From Deltaproteobacteria bacterium (GTDB lineage: Bacteria; Desulfobacterota; Desulfuromonadia; Geobacterales; Pseudopelobacteraceae): DNA of 64,000 nt. Numbering within the stretch: position 1 is the stretch's first letter; every line of letters begins with the position of its first letter. The stretch lies in the NCBI GenBank assembly GCA_021778115.1, contig JAJYCS010000002.1, positions 1 through 64,000 of the forward strand. Reading direction: 5' to 3'. The translations under genes were made by a program, and so were the position numbers. The notes under the pieces are model-generated. The model worked only from the letters and a program-made list of their open reading frames with translations, was not told the DNA's origin and ran no database searches. Below, piece by piece: positions 27,714-38,031 of this stretch.

Positions 27714-28817
27714 ATGTCCAAGGTCTTTTTTGCCGATATGCGGGCCAGTCATAAGGAAAACCTGTTCGACAAGTTAGCCAAGCTGCTGGCCCTGGCCGGC
27801 CTTTCACAGCGGGTGCAGGAAGGCGATCTGACCGCGGTCAAGATCCACTTCGGCGAGAAGGGGAACAGCGCCTTCATCCGGCCGATCTTCGCCCGGCGAG
27901 TGGTGGACGAGTTGAAAAAGCTGGGGGCCAGGCCGTTTCTGACCGACTCATCCACCCTCTACCCCGGCGAGCGCAAGGAGGCGGTCTCGGCACTTTCCTG
28001 TGGCATCGAGAACGGCTTCGCCTACGCGGTGGTGCAGGCGCCTCTGATTATCAGCGACGGTCTGCGGGGGATGAGTGAGGTGACCGTGCCGATGGCTGGC
28101 GAGTTGCTCAAGGAGGTCTATATCGGCACCGATATCGTGGAGGCTGACTCCCTGGTGGCGCTCTCCCACTTCAAGTGCCACGAGCTGACCGGCTTCGGCG
28201 GCGCCATTAAAAACCTGGGGATGGGTTGCGCATCCCGTCGTGGCAAACTGGTGCAGCATTCCACCGTGGCGCCGGTGGTGGCGGCCAAACGGTGTATCGC
28301 CTGCAGTCTGTGCATACGGGCCTGCGCCCATGGCGCCATTGTCATCAGTGACGGCGCGGCGGTAATCGATCCGCTCCTCTGCGCCGGCTGTTCCCGCTGC
28401 ATCACGGTCTGCCCGGTCAAGGCGATCGATATCCAGTGGAATGAGGCGGCCGAGCTGGTGATGCGAAAGATGGCCGAGTATGCCAGGGGGGCGGTGACCG
28501 GCAAGCAGGATAAGATGCTCTTCCTGAACTTTATCACCCAGGTTTCGCCGGCCTGCGACTGCTATGGCCACTGCGATGCCCCGATCGTGAACGACGTCGG
28601 CATCTGCGCCTCGCATGATCCGGTGGCCCTGGATCAGGCCTGCGCCGATCTGGTCAACCAGGCCCGGGGCAACGAGAGCTCTGCCCTGCAGACCGGCCAC
28701 GAGCCGGGTGGCGACAAGTTCCGCGGCGTCTACCCCCACATCCCCTGGGAGGTGCAGCTGGAGCACGCCGAAAAGGTCGGCCTGGGCAGTCGGAAGTACG
28801 AGCTGGTGAAGCTGTAG
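27714..28817 (+). CDS. DUF362 domain 4Fe-4S protein
   Basis: ATG 27714 behind GCGGAGGAAG; MSKVFFADMRASHKENLFDK..., two clusters CIACSLCIRAC and CAGCSRCITVCP. Confidence 0.88.
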   Translation: MSKVFFADMRASHKENLFDKLAKLLALAGLSQRVQEGDLTAVKIHFGEKGNSAFIRPIFARRVVDELKKLGARPFLTDSSTLYPGERKEAVSALSCGIENGFAYAVVQAPLIISDGLRGMSEVTVPMAGELLKEVYIGTDIVEADSLVALSHFKCHELTGFGGAIKNLGMGCASRRGKLVQHSTVAPVVAAKRCIACSLCIRACAHGAIVISDGAAVIDPLLCAGCSRCITVCPVKAIDIQWNEAAELVMRKMAEYARGAVTGKQDKMLFLNFITQVSPACDCYGHCDAPIVNDVGICASHDPVALDQACADLVNQARGNESSALQTGHEPGGDKFRGVYPHIPWEVQLEHAEKVGLGSRKYELVKL

Positions 28818-28856
28818 CAAGGCGTTGCAGATGTTTGAAGTGGAGCCCTGCCAACA

Positions 28857-31800
28857 ATGACCTTCTCCAGTTTCCGACAACGGCTGACATGGTACATCGG
28901 TCTGTTTGTTACCCTGCTTTTGGCTGGCATAGCCTGGGGAGTGGATGCCTGGTTCAGTTCACAGATCGGTAAACAGATTGAACAGCAGCAATTTGCCCTG
29001 GTCAGTTTTCTTGCCCGCGGGCTTGATGACGATCTCAAAACCTACCAGACCATAGCGACGACCATGGCCCGACAACTGGCGCCGGTTCTTGAACGGCAAC
29101 CAGAGGAGGTTCAGACCTGGCTCGATCACCGCTCCAGCATCGCCGGAATCTTCAATCACGGCATCTATCTGCTGAACCGCAACGGTATCATGCTGGCCGC
29201 CACCCCCCGCGCCCCAACCCTTGAGGGGCGATCCTTCGCCTACCGCCCCTTTTACCGCCAGACCCTGGCAGCCCGTCGTTCTGTGATCTCACAGCCGTTT
29301 CCGTCACTGCTGGACGGCTCACCGGTGATCGTGGTCACTGCGCCGGTCTTGAACCGGCGGGGACAGGTGATCGGCGTGCTGGACTGCTCCGTCAGACTTG
29401 ACTCCTCCAATACGCTGTTTTCCGATCTAGCCGCCACCAGTGTGGGCAGCAGCGGCTACCTCTATCTGTTTGACCGCGACGGCACTATCATCCTGCACCC
29501 GGACAAAAGCCGGATCCTGCGTCGGGACGTCCCGCCGGGGGTGAACCGGATGTTCGACCGTGCCCTGCGCGGATTTGAAGGAACCGGCGAAACCGTCAAC
29601 AGCCGGGGGCGCCATTTCCTCGTTTCATATAAGCGGCTGGAAAGCACCGGCTGGATTCTGGGCGCCAACTTCCCCCTAAAAGATGCCTACGCGCCGGTTA
29701 CCCGTTTCAGAACCTTTTACTTTTGGGGGATGCTGGCCGTGGTGCTCTTCAGCATCGCTATGATCTGCCTGCTCGGAAAAAAGCTGACTGCCGGGATCTC
29801 GAACCTCGCTCACCAGATACGGAGCCTGACCAATCAGCCGGGCAATACCGCCCAAGTCAGCACCACCGGCGATGAGGAGCTGAAACTGCTGGCTGATTCC
29901 TTTAACGAACTACTGGAGAGGGTTCGAGAACGAGAGTTGAAGCTGCTTGATTTCTCAGTCAACATGGAAGAGAAAACCCTAGAGCTGGGCATGGCTCTGG
30001 CTGTTGCAGAGGAGGCGACCCGTTCAAAAAGCACCTTTTTGGCCACCATGAGCCATGAAATACGCACCCCCATGAACGGGGTGATCGGCATGACCGGGCT
30101 GTTGCTGGATACGGAGTTGACCCCGGAGCAGCGCACCTATGCCGAGGTGGTTCATCGCTGCGGAGAAAACCTGCTGGAGATCATCAACGATATCCTGGAT
30201 TTCTCCAAGGTCGAGGCCGGCAGGCTATCCCTGGAGGAGATGCCGTTTGACCTGCAGGTAACCCTGGAGGACACCGCCGATCTGCTGGCGTCCCGCGCTA
30301 CGGAAAAGGGGCTTGAGCTGATCTGCCTGGTGGATCCGGCCATCCCCTGGGAGTTGTCCGGCGATCCGGGGCGCCTGCGCCAGATCATCCTCAACCTGAC
30401 TGCTAACGCCATCAAGTTTACCCACCAGGGCGAGATCAGTATCAGTGTTGAGCTTGAGGAGGAGACTGCTGACAGTCTGACCCTGCGGTTCTCAATCAGC
30501 GACACCGGTATCGGCATCCCCCCGAACCGCCTGCACGCGATCTTTGAGCCGTTTACCCAGGTGGATGATTCTATGAGCCGCAAATACGGCGGCACCGGGT
30601 TGGGGCTCGCAATCTGTAAACAGCTCACCGTACTGATGGGGGGGGCCATCGGCGTTGATAGTACCGAAGGCAAAGGCTCTACCTTCTGGTTTACCGCCCG
30701 TTTCAGAAAGGCGGTGGACGGCAGCATCAGGCAGTTCCGCTTTGCGCCGATCAGGGACCTCCACGTACTGGTGGTGGACGACAATCCCACCAGCCGGCAA
30801 TGGCTGATAACCCTGCTCAGTGCCTGGGAGTGCACCTATGAAACCGCTGCCGACGGCAAAACCGCCCTGGCCCTGCTGCAGGAGGGACGGGAGACGGGCA
30901 AGCCGTACCATATCGTACTGGTCGATTTTTCCATGCCGGAGATGGACGGAGTTGAGCTGGCCCGCCGGATAAGGGAGAATCGGGCCTATGACGCCATACG
31001 TTTGGTCATGCTGACCTCCCTCGGCAACCGCGGCGATGCCGCCATGCTGCAGGAGATCGGCTATGCCGCCTATCTGACCAAGCCGATCCATCAGCAACAG
31101 CTGCACGACTGCCTCTCGTTGCTTGCCGGCGGCGGATCTGAACAGCGCCGACCACTCATCACCCGGCATTCCCTGCGGGAAACCCACCAGCAACACAAGA
31201 TCAGAATACTGCTGGCCGAGGACAACCCGGTTAATCAAACCGTGGCGCTGGCCATGCTGAAAAAGGCCGGTTATCGCGCCGATGTGGCGGCAAATGGCTG
31301 TGAAGTGCTGGAAGCCCTCTCCCGCGTTCCGTACGACCTGGTGTTGATGGACTGCCAGATGCCGGAGATTGACGGTTTTGAGGCTGCCGCCCGGATACGG
31401 TCCGATGATTCTCCGGCAATAAATCCCAGCGTGCCGATCATCGCCATGACCGCCAATGCCTTGACCGGTGACCGGGAACGCTGCATTGCGGCCGGCATGA
31501 ACGACTATCTTGCCAAACCGGTCAAACCAGAGGCGCTGGAACAGATGCTGCTGAAATGGCTGCAGGTGGGTGATCCGCTACCGGACTCGCCTCATCCTGA
31601 CAGAGAGACAGGTGACATTGAACCGGAAGAGCTGCCGGTTTTTGACCGCGAAGCGGTCCGGGAACGTCTGGATGACGACGAGGAGCTGCTGAACAACATC
31701 TTCGGCATTGCCTGCAGCGATCTTCCCCTGCGGCGGGAACAGCTGCAACAGGCGCTGGACAGGGGCAGCCATAAGGAGATCCGTCAGGCCGCCCATACCA

Positions 31801-31985
31801 TCAAGGGGATTGCCGCTAACATCGGCGCTCTGCGACTCCAGAAGGCCGCCCTGGAACTCGAGCGGCAGGCGGAAGCGAACGTCAGCGTCGACCTGCTGCA
31901 GGAGTTGGCTACCCGACTGTTTGAGCAGCAGCAGATTCTGCTGGAACTGCTGCACCGGCTGCCGCCGTTAGGAAAGAGGCCATGA
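28857..31985 (+). CDS. Hybrid sensor histidine kinase: Cache, HAMP, HisKA, HATPase, REC, REC, Hpt
   Basis: [34 protein letters not shown], two receivers ([26 protein letters not shown]), Hpt ([17 protein letters not shown]). Confidence 0.9.
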   Translation: MTFSSFRQRLTWYIGLFVTLLLAGIAWGVDAWFSSQIGKQIEQQQFALVSFLARGLDDDLKTYQTIATTMARQLAPVLERQPEEVQTWLDHRSSIAGIFNHGIYLLNRNGIMLAATPRAPTLEGRSFAYRPFYRQTLAARRSVISQPFPSLLDGSPVIVVTAPVLNRRGQVIGVLDCSVRLDSSNTLFSDLAATSVGSSGYLYLFDRDGTIILHPDKSRILRRDVPPGVNRMFDRALRGFEGTGETVNSRGRHFLVSYKRLESTGWILGANFPLKDAYAPVTRFRTFYFWGMLAVVLFSIAMICLLGKKLTAGISNLAHQIRSLTNQPGNTAQVSTTGDEELKLLADSFNELLERVRERELKLLDFSVNMEEKTLELGMALAVAEEATRSKSTFLATMSHEIRTPMNGVIGMTGLLLDTELTPEQRTYAEVVHRCGENLLEIINDILDFSKVEAGRLSLEEMPFDLQVTLEDTADLLASRATEKGLELICLVDPAIPWELSGDPGRLRQIILNLTANAIKFTHQGEISISVELEEETADSLTLRFSISDTGIGIPPNRLHAIFEPFTQVDDSMSRKYGGTGLGLAICKQLTVLMGGAIGVDSTEGKGSTFWFTARFRKAVDGSIRQFRFAPIRDLHVLVVDDNPTSRQWLITLLSAWECTYETAADGKTALALLQEGRETGKPYHIVLVDFSMPEMDGVELARRIRENRAYDAIRLVMLTSLGNRGDAAMLQEIGYAAYLTKPIHQQQLHDCLSLLAGGGSEQRRPLITRHSLRETHQQHKIRILLAEDNPVNQTVALAMLKKAGYRADVAANGCEVLEALSRVPYDLVLMDCQMPEIDGFEAAARIRSDDSPAINPSVPIIAMTANALTGDRERCIAAGMNDYLAKPVKPEALEQMLLKWLQVGDPLPDSPHPDRETGDIEPEELPVFDREAVRERLDDDEELLNNIFGIACSDLPLRREQLQQALDRGSHKEIRQAAHTIKGIAANIGALRLQKAALELERQAEANVSVDLLQELATRLFEQQQILLELLHRLPPLGKRP

Positions 31986-32422
31986 AGGCGGTCATCCAGC
32001 GGGTTTCATCCGCCTCCGTCACGGTTGCGGGCCGGTTGGTCGGTCAGATCGACCAGGGGATCATGGTGCTCGTGGGGGTGGAGAAGGGGGATGTGGAGGC
32101 CTCGGCCGACTGGCTGGCCGAGAAGATCGTGGGTCTGCGGATCTTTGAGGACGGGGACGGCAAGATGAACCGCTCACTCAAGGATGTCAACGGAGCGGTC
32201 CTGGCGGTATCCCAGTTTACCCTGGCCGGTAACTGTGACAAGGGGCGGCGCCCCTCCTTTGACACGGCAGCACCGGCTGAGGAGGGTAAACGGTTGTACG
32301 ACTATTTCGTCGAGGCGTTGCGTCGTCAGGGTGTTCCGGTACAGACCGGTATCTTTCAGGCCGACATGCAGGTGGCGCTGGTGAACGACGGTCCGGTCAC
32401 CTTTATCCTGGAGAGGAGATAG
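31982..32422 (+). CDS. dtd: D-aminoacyl-tRNA deacylase
   Basis: [23 protein letters not shown]...[23 protein letters not shown]. Confidence 0.95.
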   Translation: MKAVIQRVSSASVTVAGRLVGQIDQGIMVLVGVEKGDVEASADWLAEKIVGLRIFEDGDGKMNRSLKDVNGAVLAVSQFTLAGNCDKGRRPSFDTAAPAEEGKRLYDYFVEALRRQGVPVQTGIFQADMQVALVNDGPVTFILERR

Positions 32423-32426
32423 TGCC

Positions 32427-32717
32427 ATGCAACGGGGCAGTCTGAAAGCGGTGGTGGTCAGCATCGGGTTCTGGCTGGCCTGGCTGCTGCTGGGGGCGGG
32501 GCTGCTGCTGCCGACCCCCACGGCCAGCTTCTGCCTGGTCTTTTTAGCGGTGAGCTGTGCGGTGGTTCCACTGGCCTTCGGTGATACCAAACGCCGCATT
32601 GGCGCCGTGATCGCCCTGATCCTGGGGGTGGCGCTGGCGGTCTCCCTGGTGGGCAGGATCGGACACGATCCCTCTTTCAAGAAGAACCGTCCTGCCCCTA
32701 CTCGCCAAACAGGCTGA
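32427..32717 (+). CDS. Small membrane protein, 96 aa
   Basis: Several hydrophobic stretches; directly follows dtd; 20-bp convergent overlap with the next gene. Confidence 0.6.
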   Translation: MQRGSLKAVVVSIGFWLAWLLLGAGLLLPTPTASFCLVFLAVSCAVVPLAFGDTKRRIGAVIALILGVALAVSLVGRIGHDPSFKKNRPAPTRQTG

Positions 32718-33798
32718 GGTTGCCTAACTTCTCAAACGGTTGGTTGCCGAAGCGGGCCTTGTCCTGCTTCGGGCGTTCGGTCTGCTGGGCCGTGCTTGGT
32801 GCGGCCTCCGACGGCTCGGCTAGCGCCACGATCTCCTCATCCTCGTCCATGCCGTTGCCGGTAAAGAAGTAGAGGTTGTACAGCCGGTGATGGGAGGTCC
32901 AGCGGTTGCCCTGGGCGGTCTCCTTGGCGATGTGGGAGCGGATGCCGTTGATCTTGGAGTCCATATCGTCCAGGTAGTGCAGGATGGTGGCCTCCACGGT
33001 CTTGGGGCGCTTGGGTGAGCCGTACTCGTACTGGCCGTGGTGGGAGAGCAGCATATGCTTGAGCAGCATCGCCAGTTCGCGGGGGAAACCGGGCAGTTGG
33101 GCGATCCGCTCGGTCAAGAGCTCCACGCCGATGCTGATATGGCCCAGCAGCCGCCCCTCGTCGGTGTACTCAAAGGCCCGCTCGTAGGCAAGTTCGGCCA
33201 CCTTGCCCAGGTCGTGCAGGAGCGCCCCCACCACCAGCAGGTCACGGTTCAGGTCCGGGTAGAGCGGCACGACAGCCTCAACCAGCCGCACCACCGACAG
33301 GGAGTGTTCCAAAAGCCCCCCCAGGTAGACGTGGTGCATCCCCTTGGCGGCGGGCGCCTTGCAGTAGCCGGCCATGAAGGCGGCATCGCGTGTAAAGCTC
33401 TCCATCAGGCTTTTGAGGTGCGGGTTGGTCAGCGAGGCCACCACGTGAGCCAGTTCGGCCTGCATCTCGGCCAGCGGTACCGGCGAGACCGGCACGAAGT
33501 CGGCCAGATCGACCCCCTCCTCCTCCAGCCGTTTGATCTCCTTGGCCACCAGCTGCATCTTGCCCATGTAGAGGGAGGCCGTGCCGCGGATCTGCACGAA
33601 ATCACCCTTCTGGAACCTCTTGTCCAGCTCGTCCACGTTGTCCCACAGCTTGCCGTCGATCTCGCCGCTCTTGTCCATGAACTTCAGGTTCATGTACGGC
33701 TTGCCGTTCTTGGCCATGGCCATGGTCTTTTCCTTGACCATGAATACTGAATCAACGGTGTCTCTATCCTTCAGGTCGGCGATGTACTGTTTGGGCAT
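32698..33798 (-). CDS. OB-fold/HD-domain exoribonuclease, YhaM-like
   Basis: ATG at 33798 (MPKQYIADLKDRDTVDSVFMVKEKTMAMAKNGKPYMNLKFMDKSGEI...), HD motif LVVGALLHDLGKVAEL. Confidence 0.83.
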   Translation of the reverse strand: MPKQYIADLKDRDTVDSVFMVKEKTMAMAKNGKPYMNLKFMDKSGEIDGKLWDNVDELDKRFQKGDFVQIRGTASLYMGKMQLVAKEIKRLEEEGVDLADFVPVSPVPLAEMQAELAHVVASLTNPHLKSLMESFTRDAAFMAGYCKAPAAKGMHHVYLGGLLEHSLSVVRLVEAVVPLYPDLNRDLLVVGALLHDLGKVAELAYERAFEYTDEGRLLGHISIGVELLTERIAQLPGFPRELAMLLKHMLLSHHGQYEYGSPKRPKTVEATILHYLDDMDSKINGIRSHIAKETAQGNRWTSHHRLYNLYFFTGNGMDEDEEIVALAEPSEAAPSTAQQTERPKQDKARFGNQPFEKLGNLSLFGE

Positions 33799-33829
33799 GG
33801 AGGTTCTTTCTTTTATAGAAATGAGCTTA

Positions 33830-34207
33830 TCAGGCTGCCAGGCGGAAGGTGGCGTCAATCTCGTCCCAGGGCACGTAAAAGTGGCCGCTGGCATCCTTTT
33901 CAACCAACCCCAGACGCTCCATGGCCTTGACATCATCAAACACGTTACGATACTGACGGTGGAGGTGCTTTGCCAATGCATTGATACTGGCATGTCCCAT
34001 GCGGCGCAGTTCTGACAGCAGTTCAAACCGTTTCGGCGTCAGATGTTTGAGCAACATCGGCAGGTTATCAAAATATAAGCGCTCGACCGTTTTTTGGGGC
34101 AACCAGCCATCGTCAAGCCGGTCGGCAAGCAGCTTCAGCTCATCGAAAAATTCGTTGTCACTTTTTATGCCGATTTTCAGGTCACGTTTTTCTTTCATAC
34201 CGCTCAC
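33830..34207 (-). CDS. HTH antitoxin-like transcriptional regulator (partner of TumE-type toxin)
   Basis: 125-aa ORF; wHTH-like LSELRRMGHASINALAKHLHRQYRNVFDDVKAMERLGLVEKD; 4-bp overlap with the upstream gene. Confidence 0.75.
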   Translation of the reverse strand: MSGMKEKRDLKIGIKSDNEFFDELKLLADRLDDGWLPQKTVERLYFDNLPMLLKHLTPKRFELLSELRRMGHASINALAKHLHRQYRNVFDDVKAMERLGLVEKDASGHFYVPWDEIDATFRLAA

Positions 34208-34482
34208 ATCCTCTCCAGATCCGCTTCAAAATCTTCCACCAGCTTGCGTAGGGTGGTGAAGCGATAGGCCTCTTCAACCGGTCCAACATGCCGGTGGTCA
34301 CCTTTGCCGCGTTCATTATCGTACCGGACAATGCAGGTACCGTCTGTTAAGCCGCAGTACAGGCGGTATTTGAACGGGTGCACACTGCCTGCAACCGGTT
34401 CGGAAAGGCGCCAGATCACTACCTCGATGATCCGGCTGTTCTTTTCTTTCCGGTATCTGATGATCTCTCTGGCGGTCCCCAC
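34204..34482 (-). CDS. TumE-type (DUF6516) toxin family protein
   Basis: GTG start at 34482; FKYRLYCGLTDGTCIVRYDNERGKGDHRHVGPVEEAYRF is typical of the DUF6516 family. Confidence 0.78.
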   Translation of the reverse strand: MGTAREIIRYRKEKNSRIIEVVIWRLSEPVAGSVHPFKYRLYCGLTDGTCIVRYDNERGKGDHRHVGPVEEAYRFTTLRKLVEDFEADLERM

Positions 34483-34499
34483 TTTTACCTCTTAGGCTA

Positions 34500-34518
34500 T
34501 ATGTTATTAAATAACATA
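34500..34518. promoter_or_regulatory. Perfect 19-bp AT-rich palindrome upstream of the TA pair
   Basis: TATGTTATT-A-AATAACATA, about 18 bp upstream of the toxin start codon. Confidence 0.7.
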
Positions 34519-34565
34519 CCAGGCTGACTTCATCAACCGCTATCGCACTACCGCCCTGATGATCT

Positions 34566-35972
34566 TCACCGTTTCCAAGCCATCCGCTCCCTGGCCCGCT
34601 CGATGCGGGCAACGGTCTCGACTATCCCCAGCGCCATCACGATCTCGCCGATGCCGGGGGCCTGGGTGCCGCCGGACAGGGCCACCCGCACCGGTTGGCC
34701 GACCTGAGGCATCTTCCAGTTGTTTTCGCTGCAGAGCTCCTTGAACAGGGCGTCCACTGCCGCGGTATCGGCCGGCTGCAATGCGGTGAGCTTGGCTGCC
34801 ACCGCATCAAAGACCGCTGCCAGGTGCGGCTTGTCGAACTTGGCCAAGGCCGCCTCATCGTAGCTGGCGGGGGCCTGGTAGTAGAACAGAGCCCGCTTGG
34901 CCATCTCCTCCAGGGTCTGAGCCCGCTCCTGCAGGGTGGCCACCACCCCGCCCAGGTCAGGGGCGCTGGTGTCGGTCACGCCGCGGGTTGCCAGGTGGGG
35001 CTTGAGCAGTTCCGCCAGCCGGGCCGGTTCCGAGCTCTTTATGTAGTGGGCGTTCAGCCAGTTGAGCTTGTCCGGGTTGAAGACCGACGGCGCACGGCCG
35101 ACGTTGCTGATGTCGAACTTTTCCACCATCTCCTGGCGGGAGAAGATCTCGTCGTCGCCGTGGCTCCAGCCCAGCCGGACCAGGTAGTTGTTGAGCGCCT
35201 CCGGCAGGTAGCCCATCTCGCGGTAGGCGATCACGCTGGTGGCGCCGTGGCGCTTGGAGAGCCGCGCCTTGTCGCTACCCAGGATCATCGGCACATGGGC
35301 GAAGAGCGGCACCGGGTAGCCGAGCGCCTCGTAGAGCTGGATCTGACGCGGGGTGTTGTTGACATGGTCGTCGCCGCGGATAACGTGCGAAATTTTCATC
35401 AGGGCATCGTCGATCACCACACAGAAGTTGTAGGTGGGGGTGCCGTCGGTGCGGCTGATGATCAGGTCGTCCAGCTCGGCGTTGGGGAAGGCGATGCGGC
35501 CCTTGATCAGGTCGTCGAAGGCAGTCTCCCCCTCCTCCGGTGCCTTGAAGCGGATCACGTGGGGCTTATCCAGCGGCTGGTCCTTCCGGTGACGGCAGGT
35601 GCCGTCGTACTTGGGCTTGCGTCCCTCGGCCATGGCCGCCTCCCGCTTGGCCTCCAGCTCCTCTTGGCTGCACCAGCAGCGGTAGGCCTTGCCTTCGTCC
35701 AGCAGCTTCTGGACATGCTGCTGGTAGAGCGGGAAGTTTGCGGTCTGGTAGAACGGCCCCTCGTCCCAGTCAAGCCCTAGCCACTCCATCCCCTGCAGGA
35801 TGGCGTCGACGGATTCTTTTGTGGAGCGTTCGGTGTCGGTATCCTCAATCCGCAGGATAAAGGTGCCGCCGAAGTGGCGGGCGTAGAGCCAGTTGAACAG
35901 GGCGGTGCGGGCACCCCCCACGTGCAGGTAACCGGTGGGAGACGGGGCGAAACGGACGCGCAGGTTGGACAT
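34566..35972 (-). CDS. gltX: Glutamyl-tRNA synthetase
   Basis: [41 protein letters not shown]. Confidence 0.95.
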   Translation of the reverse strand: MSNLRVRFAPSPTGYLHVGGARTALFNWLYARHFGGTFILRIEDTDTERSTKESVDAILQGMEWLGLDWDEGPFYQTANFPLYQQHVQKLLDEGKAYRCWCSQEELEAKREAAMAEGRKPKYDGTCRHRKDQPLDKPHVIRFKAPEEGETAFDDLIKGRIAFPNAELDDLIISRTDGTPTYNFCVVIDDALMKISHVIRGDDHVNNTPRQIQLYEALGYPVPLFAHVPMILGSDKARLSKRHGATSVIAYREMGYLPEALNNYLVRLGWSHGDDEIFSRQEMVEKFDISNVGRAPSVFNPDKLNWLNAHYIKSSEPARLAELLKPHLATRGVTDTSAPDLGGVVATLQERAQTLEEMAKRALFYYQAPASYDEAALAKFDKPHLAAVFDAVAAKLTALQPADTAAVDALFKELCSENNWKMPQVGQPVRVALSGGTQAPGIGEIVMALGIVETVARIERARERMAWKR

Positions 35973-36090
35973 AGTGAATGACTCTCTTTCTAGCGGTATG
36001 CAGGGGATCTAAGGTCGTTCAAGCTGCTAGTGCGATCTGGCGTGAGGCAGGTCGTGGCCGGTGGCAGTTGAGGGGCCAGCATGATCAGTT

Positions 36091-38025
36091 TCATTTGATA
36101 CAGACCCGCCGTACCTCGTGAATATCGGTTACCCCCTGCAACACCTTCAGGATGCCGTCCTGTTTCAGGGTGGTCATGCCGTCACGGAGGGCCTGGAGTC
36201 GGATATCGTCGGTGTCTGAGCGGCGTTTGATCAGGGTGCGCAGGGGAGGGGTGACCTCCAGGACTTCATGGATCACCAGTCGTCCCCGATAGCCGGAGTG
36301 GCCGCACTGCTCACACCCCAGGGGACGGGCCAGGGTGAGGGTCGCCGGATCGAGCCCGGCATCGCCCCAGAGGTCGCCGCCATACTCCTCTGCCAGGGCA
36401 TCCCGTTCCGCCTGATCCGGCGTGTAGGTGGTCTTGCAGGCGGGGCAGAGACATCGGGCCAGCCGTTGGGCCAGGACGCAGAGGAGGGAGTCGGAAAAGC
36501 TGTACGGGTCGATCCCGATCTCCAAAAGCCGGGTGACGGTCTCGGGGGCCGAGTTGGTGTGCAGGGTGGAGAGGACCAGATGGCCGGTGAGGGAGGCCTC
36601 CACGGCGATGGTGGCGGTCTCCTCGTCACGCATCTCCCCCACCATGATGACGTCCGGGTCGAGGCGGAGGAAGGAGCGGAGGGCAGCCGAAAAGGTGAAG
36701 CCGATCTTCGGGTTGATCTGCACCTGACGCAGGCCGGGCTGGGTGATCTCCACCGGGTCTTCGGCGGTCCAGATCTTGCGGTTGGCGGCGTTGATCATGG
36801 CCAGGCCGGAATGGAGGGTGGTGGTCTTGCCCGAGCCGGTGGGACCCACGACCAGCACCAGGCCGTAGGGACTGGTGACAGCATGTTCGAATACCTGACG
36901 GTTCCGTGCGGTGAGGCCCAGGCGATCGAACAGGATCGGCTCACCGCTGGTCAGTATCCGGATTACCACGTCCTCCAGATGTCCCACGGTGGGCATGGTG
37001 GCGACCCGTAACTCGATATCCAGGGGGCCGAACTTCTTGAAGTCGATCTTACCGTCCTGGGGGCGGCGGCGGTCGGCTATGTCCAGATCGGCCATGATCT
37101 TGATCCGCGAGGGGATGGCGAATTTGTATTTGTACGGGATCTTCTGATAGAGCACGCACTGGCCGTCAATCCTGATCCGCACCGTCACGTCCCGTTTGCC
37201 GGGGTACGGCTCGATATGGATATCCGATGCCTTTTTCATGTAGGCGTCGTACACGATCTTGTTCACCAGTTTGACGATCACCGAGTCCTTCTCGGTGACC
37301 TTGCGGACCTCTTCCTCTTCCTCCGGTTCATCAAAAGCCTGTGTCTTGTTCAGCAGGTCGGCGATGCTGTCCGGCACCAGATCGAGGTTCACGTCGTCGT
37401 CATCCGTCCGGCTGCTGGGGAGATCGATCCGGTAGAGCAGCCTGAGGGCATGGATGATACTCTGCTCCGAGGCGATTACCGAGATGATCTTCAGGCGGAT
37501 GGAGTCTTCCAACTGCTTCAGGTCGTGGCCCCGCAACGGCCGTGCCATGGCCAGGGTCAGGGTGGTGCCGATCATGGAGATCGGCGCCAGCAGGTGTTTT
37601 TGGGCATAGACCGGGCTGATGTAGCGTGAGAGGGACGGATCGAGGGTTAGGGCGTTCAGGGCGACGCAGGGGAGATCGAACTGTACGGCCAGGGCCTGGG
37701 CCAGCTGTTCATCATCGACAAGGCGCAGTTTGCGCAGCGCCTGTTCCAGAGGAATATCGTGCTGTCGGCTCAGCTCCCGTGCCTGGGTGAGCTGTTGCGG
37801 GGTGATCGCCCCCCGTTTCAGGAGGATCTCGGATAGCTTGGGACGCTTCTGTTTCTGGTCAAGCACCAGCGACAGGTCCCCCTCCCCGATATAGCCGAGT
37901 CGTGAGAGGAGCTGGCCGATGGTCTGGTCAGGAAAACTGGTCTGCAGCTGCAGGGCCTCATCCAGCTGTTCCTGGGTGATGAGCCCCTGCTCAATCAGCA
38001 GTTCCCCCAAACGTTTGGTAATCAT
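36091..38025 (-). CDS. PulE/GspE-type secretion ATPase with N-terminal MshEN-like repeats
   Basis: RLGELLIEQGLITQEQLDEALQLQ repeats, Walker A GPTGSGKTTTLHSGL, tetra-Cys CLCPACKTTY...CEQCGHSG. Confidence 0.9.
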   Translation of the reverse strand: MITKRLGELLIEQGLITQEQLDEALQLQTSFPDQTIGQLLSRLGYIGEGDLSLVLDQKQKRPKLSEILLKRGAITPQQLTQARELSRQHDIPLEQALRKLRLVDDEQLAQALAVQFDLPCVALNALTLDPSLSRYISPVYAQKHLLAPISMIGTTLTLAMARPLRGHDLKQLEDSIRLKIISVIASEQSIIHALRLLYRIDLPSSRTDDDDVNLDLVPDSIADLLNKTQAFDEPEEEEEVRKVTEKDSVIVKLVNKIVYDAYMKKASDIHIEPYPGKRDVTVRIRIDGQCVLYQKIPYKYKFAIPSRIKIMADLDIADRRRPQDGKIDFKKFGPLDIELRVATMPTVGHLEDVVIRILTSGEPILFDRLGLTARNRQVFEHAVTSPYGLVLVVGPTGSGKTTTLHSGLAMINAANRKIWTAEDPVEITQPGLRQVQINPKIGFTFSAALRSFLRLDPDVIMVGEMRDEETATIAVEASLTGHLVLSTLHTNSAPETVTRLLEIGIDPYSFSDSLLCVLAQRLARCLCPACKTTYTPDQAERDALAEEYGGDLWGDAGLDPATLTLARPLGCEQCGHSGYRGRLVIHEVLEVTPPLRTLIKRRSDTDDIRLQALRDGMTTLKQDGILKVLQGVTDIHEVRRVCIK

Positions 38026-38031
38026 GGTCCC

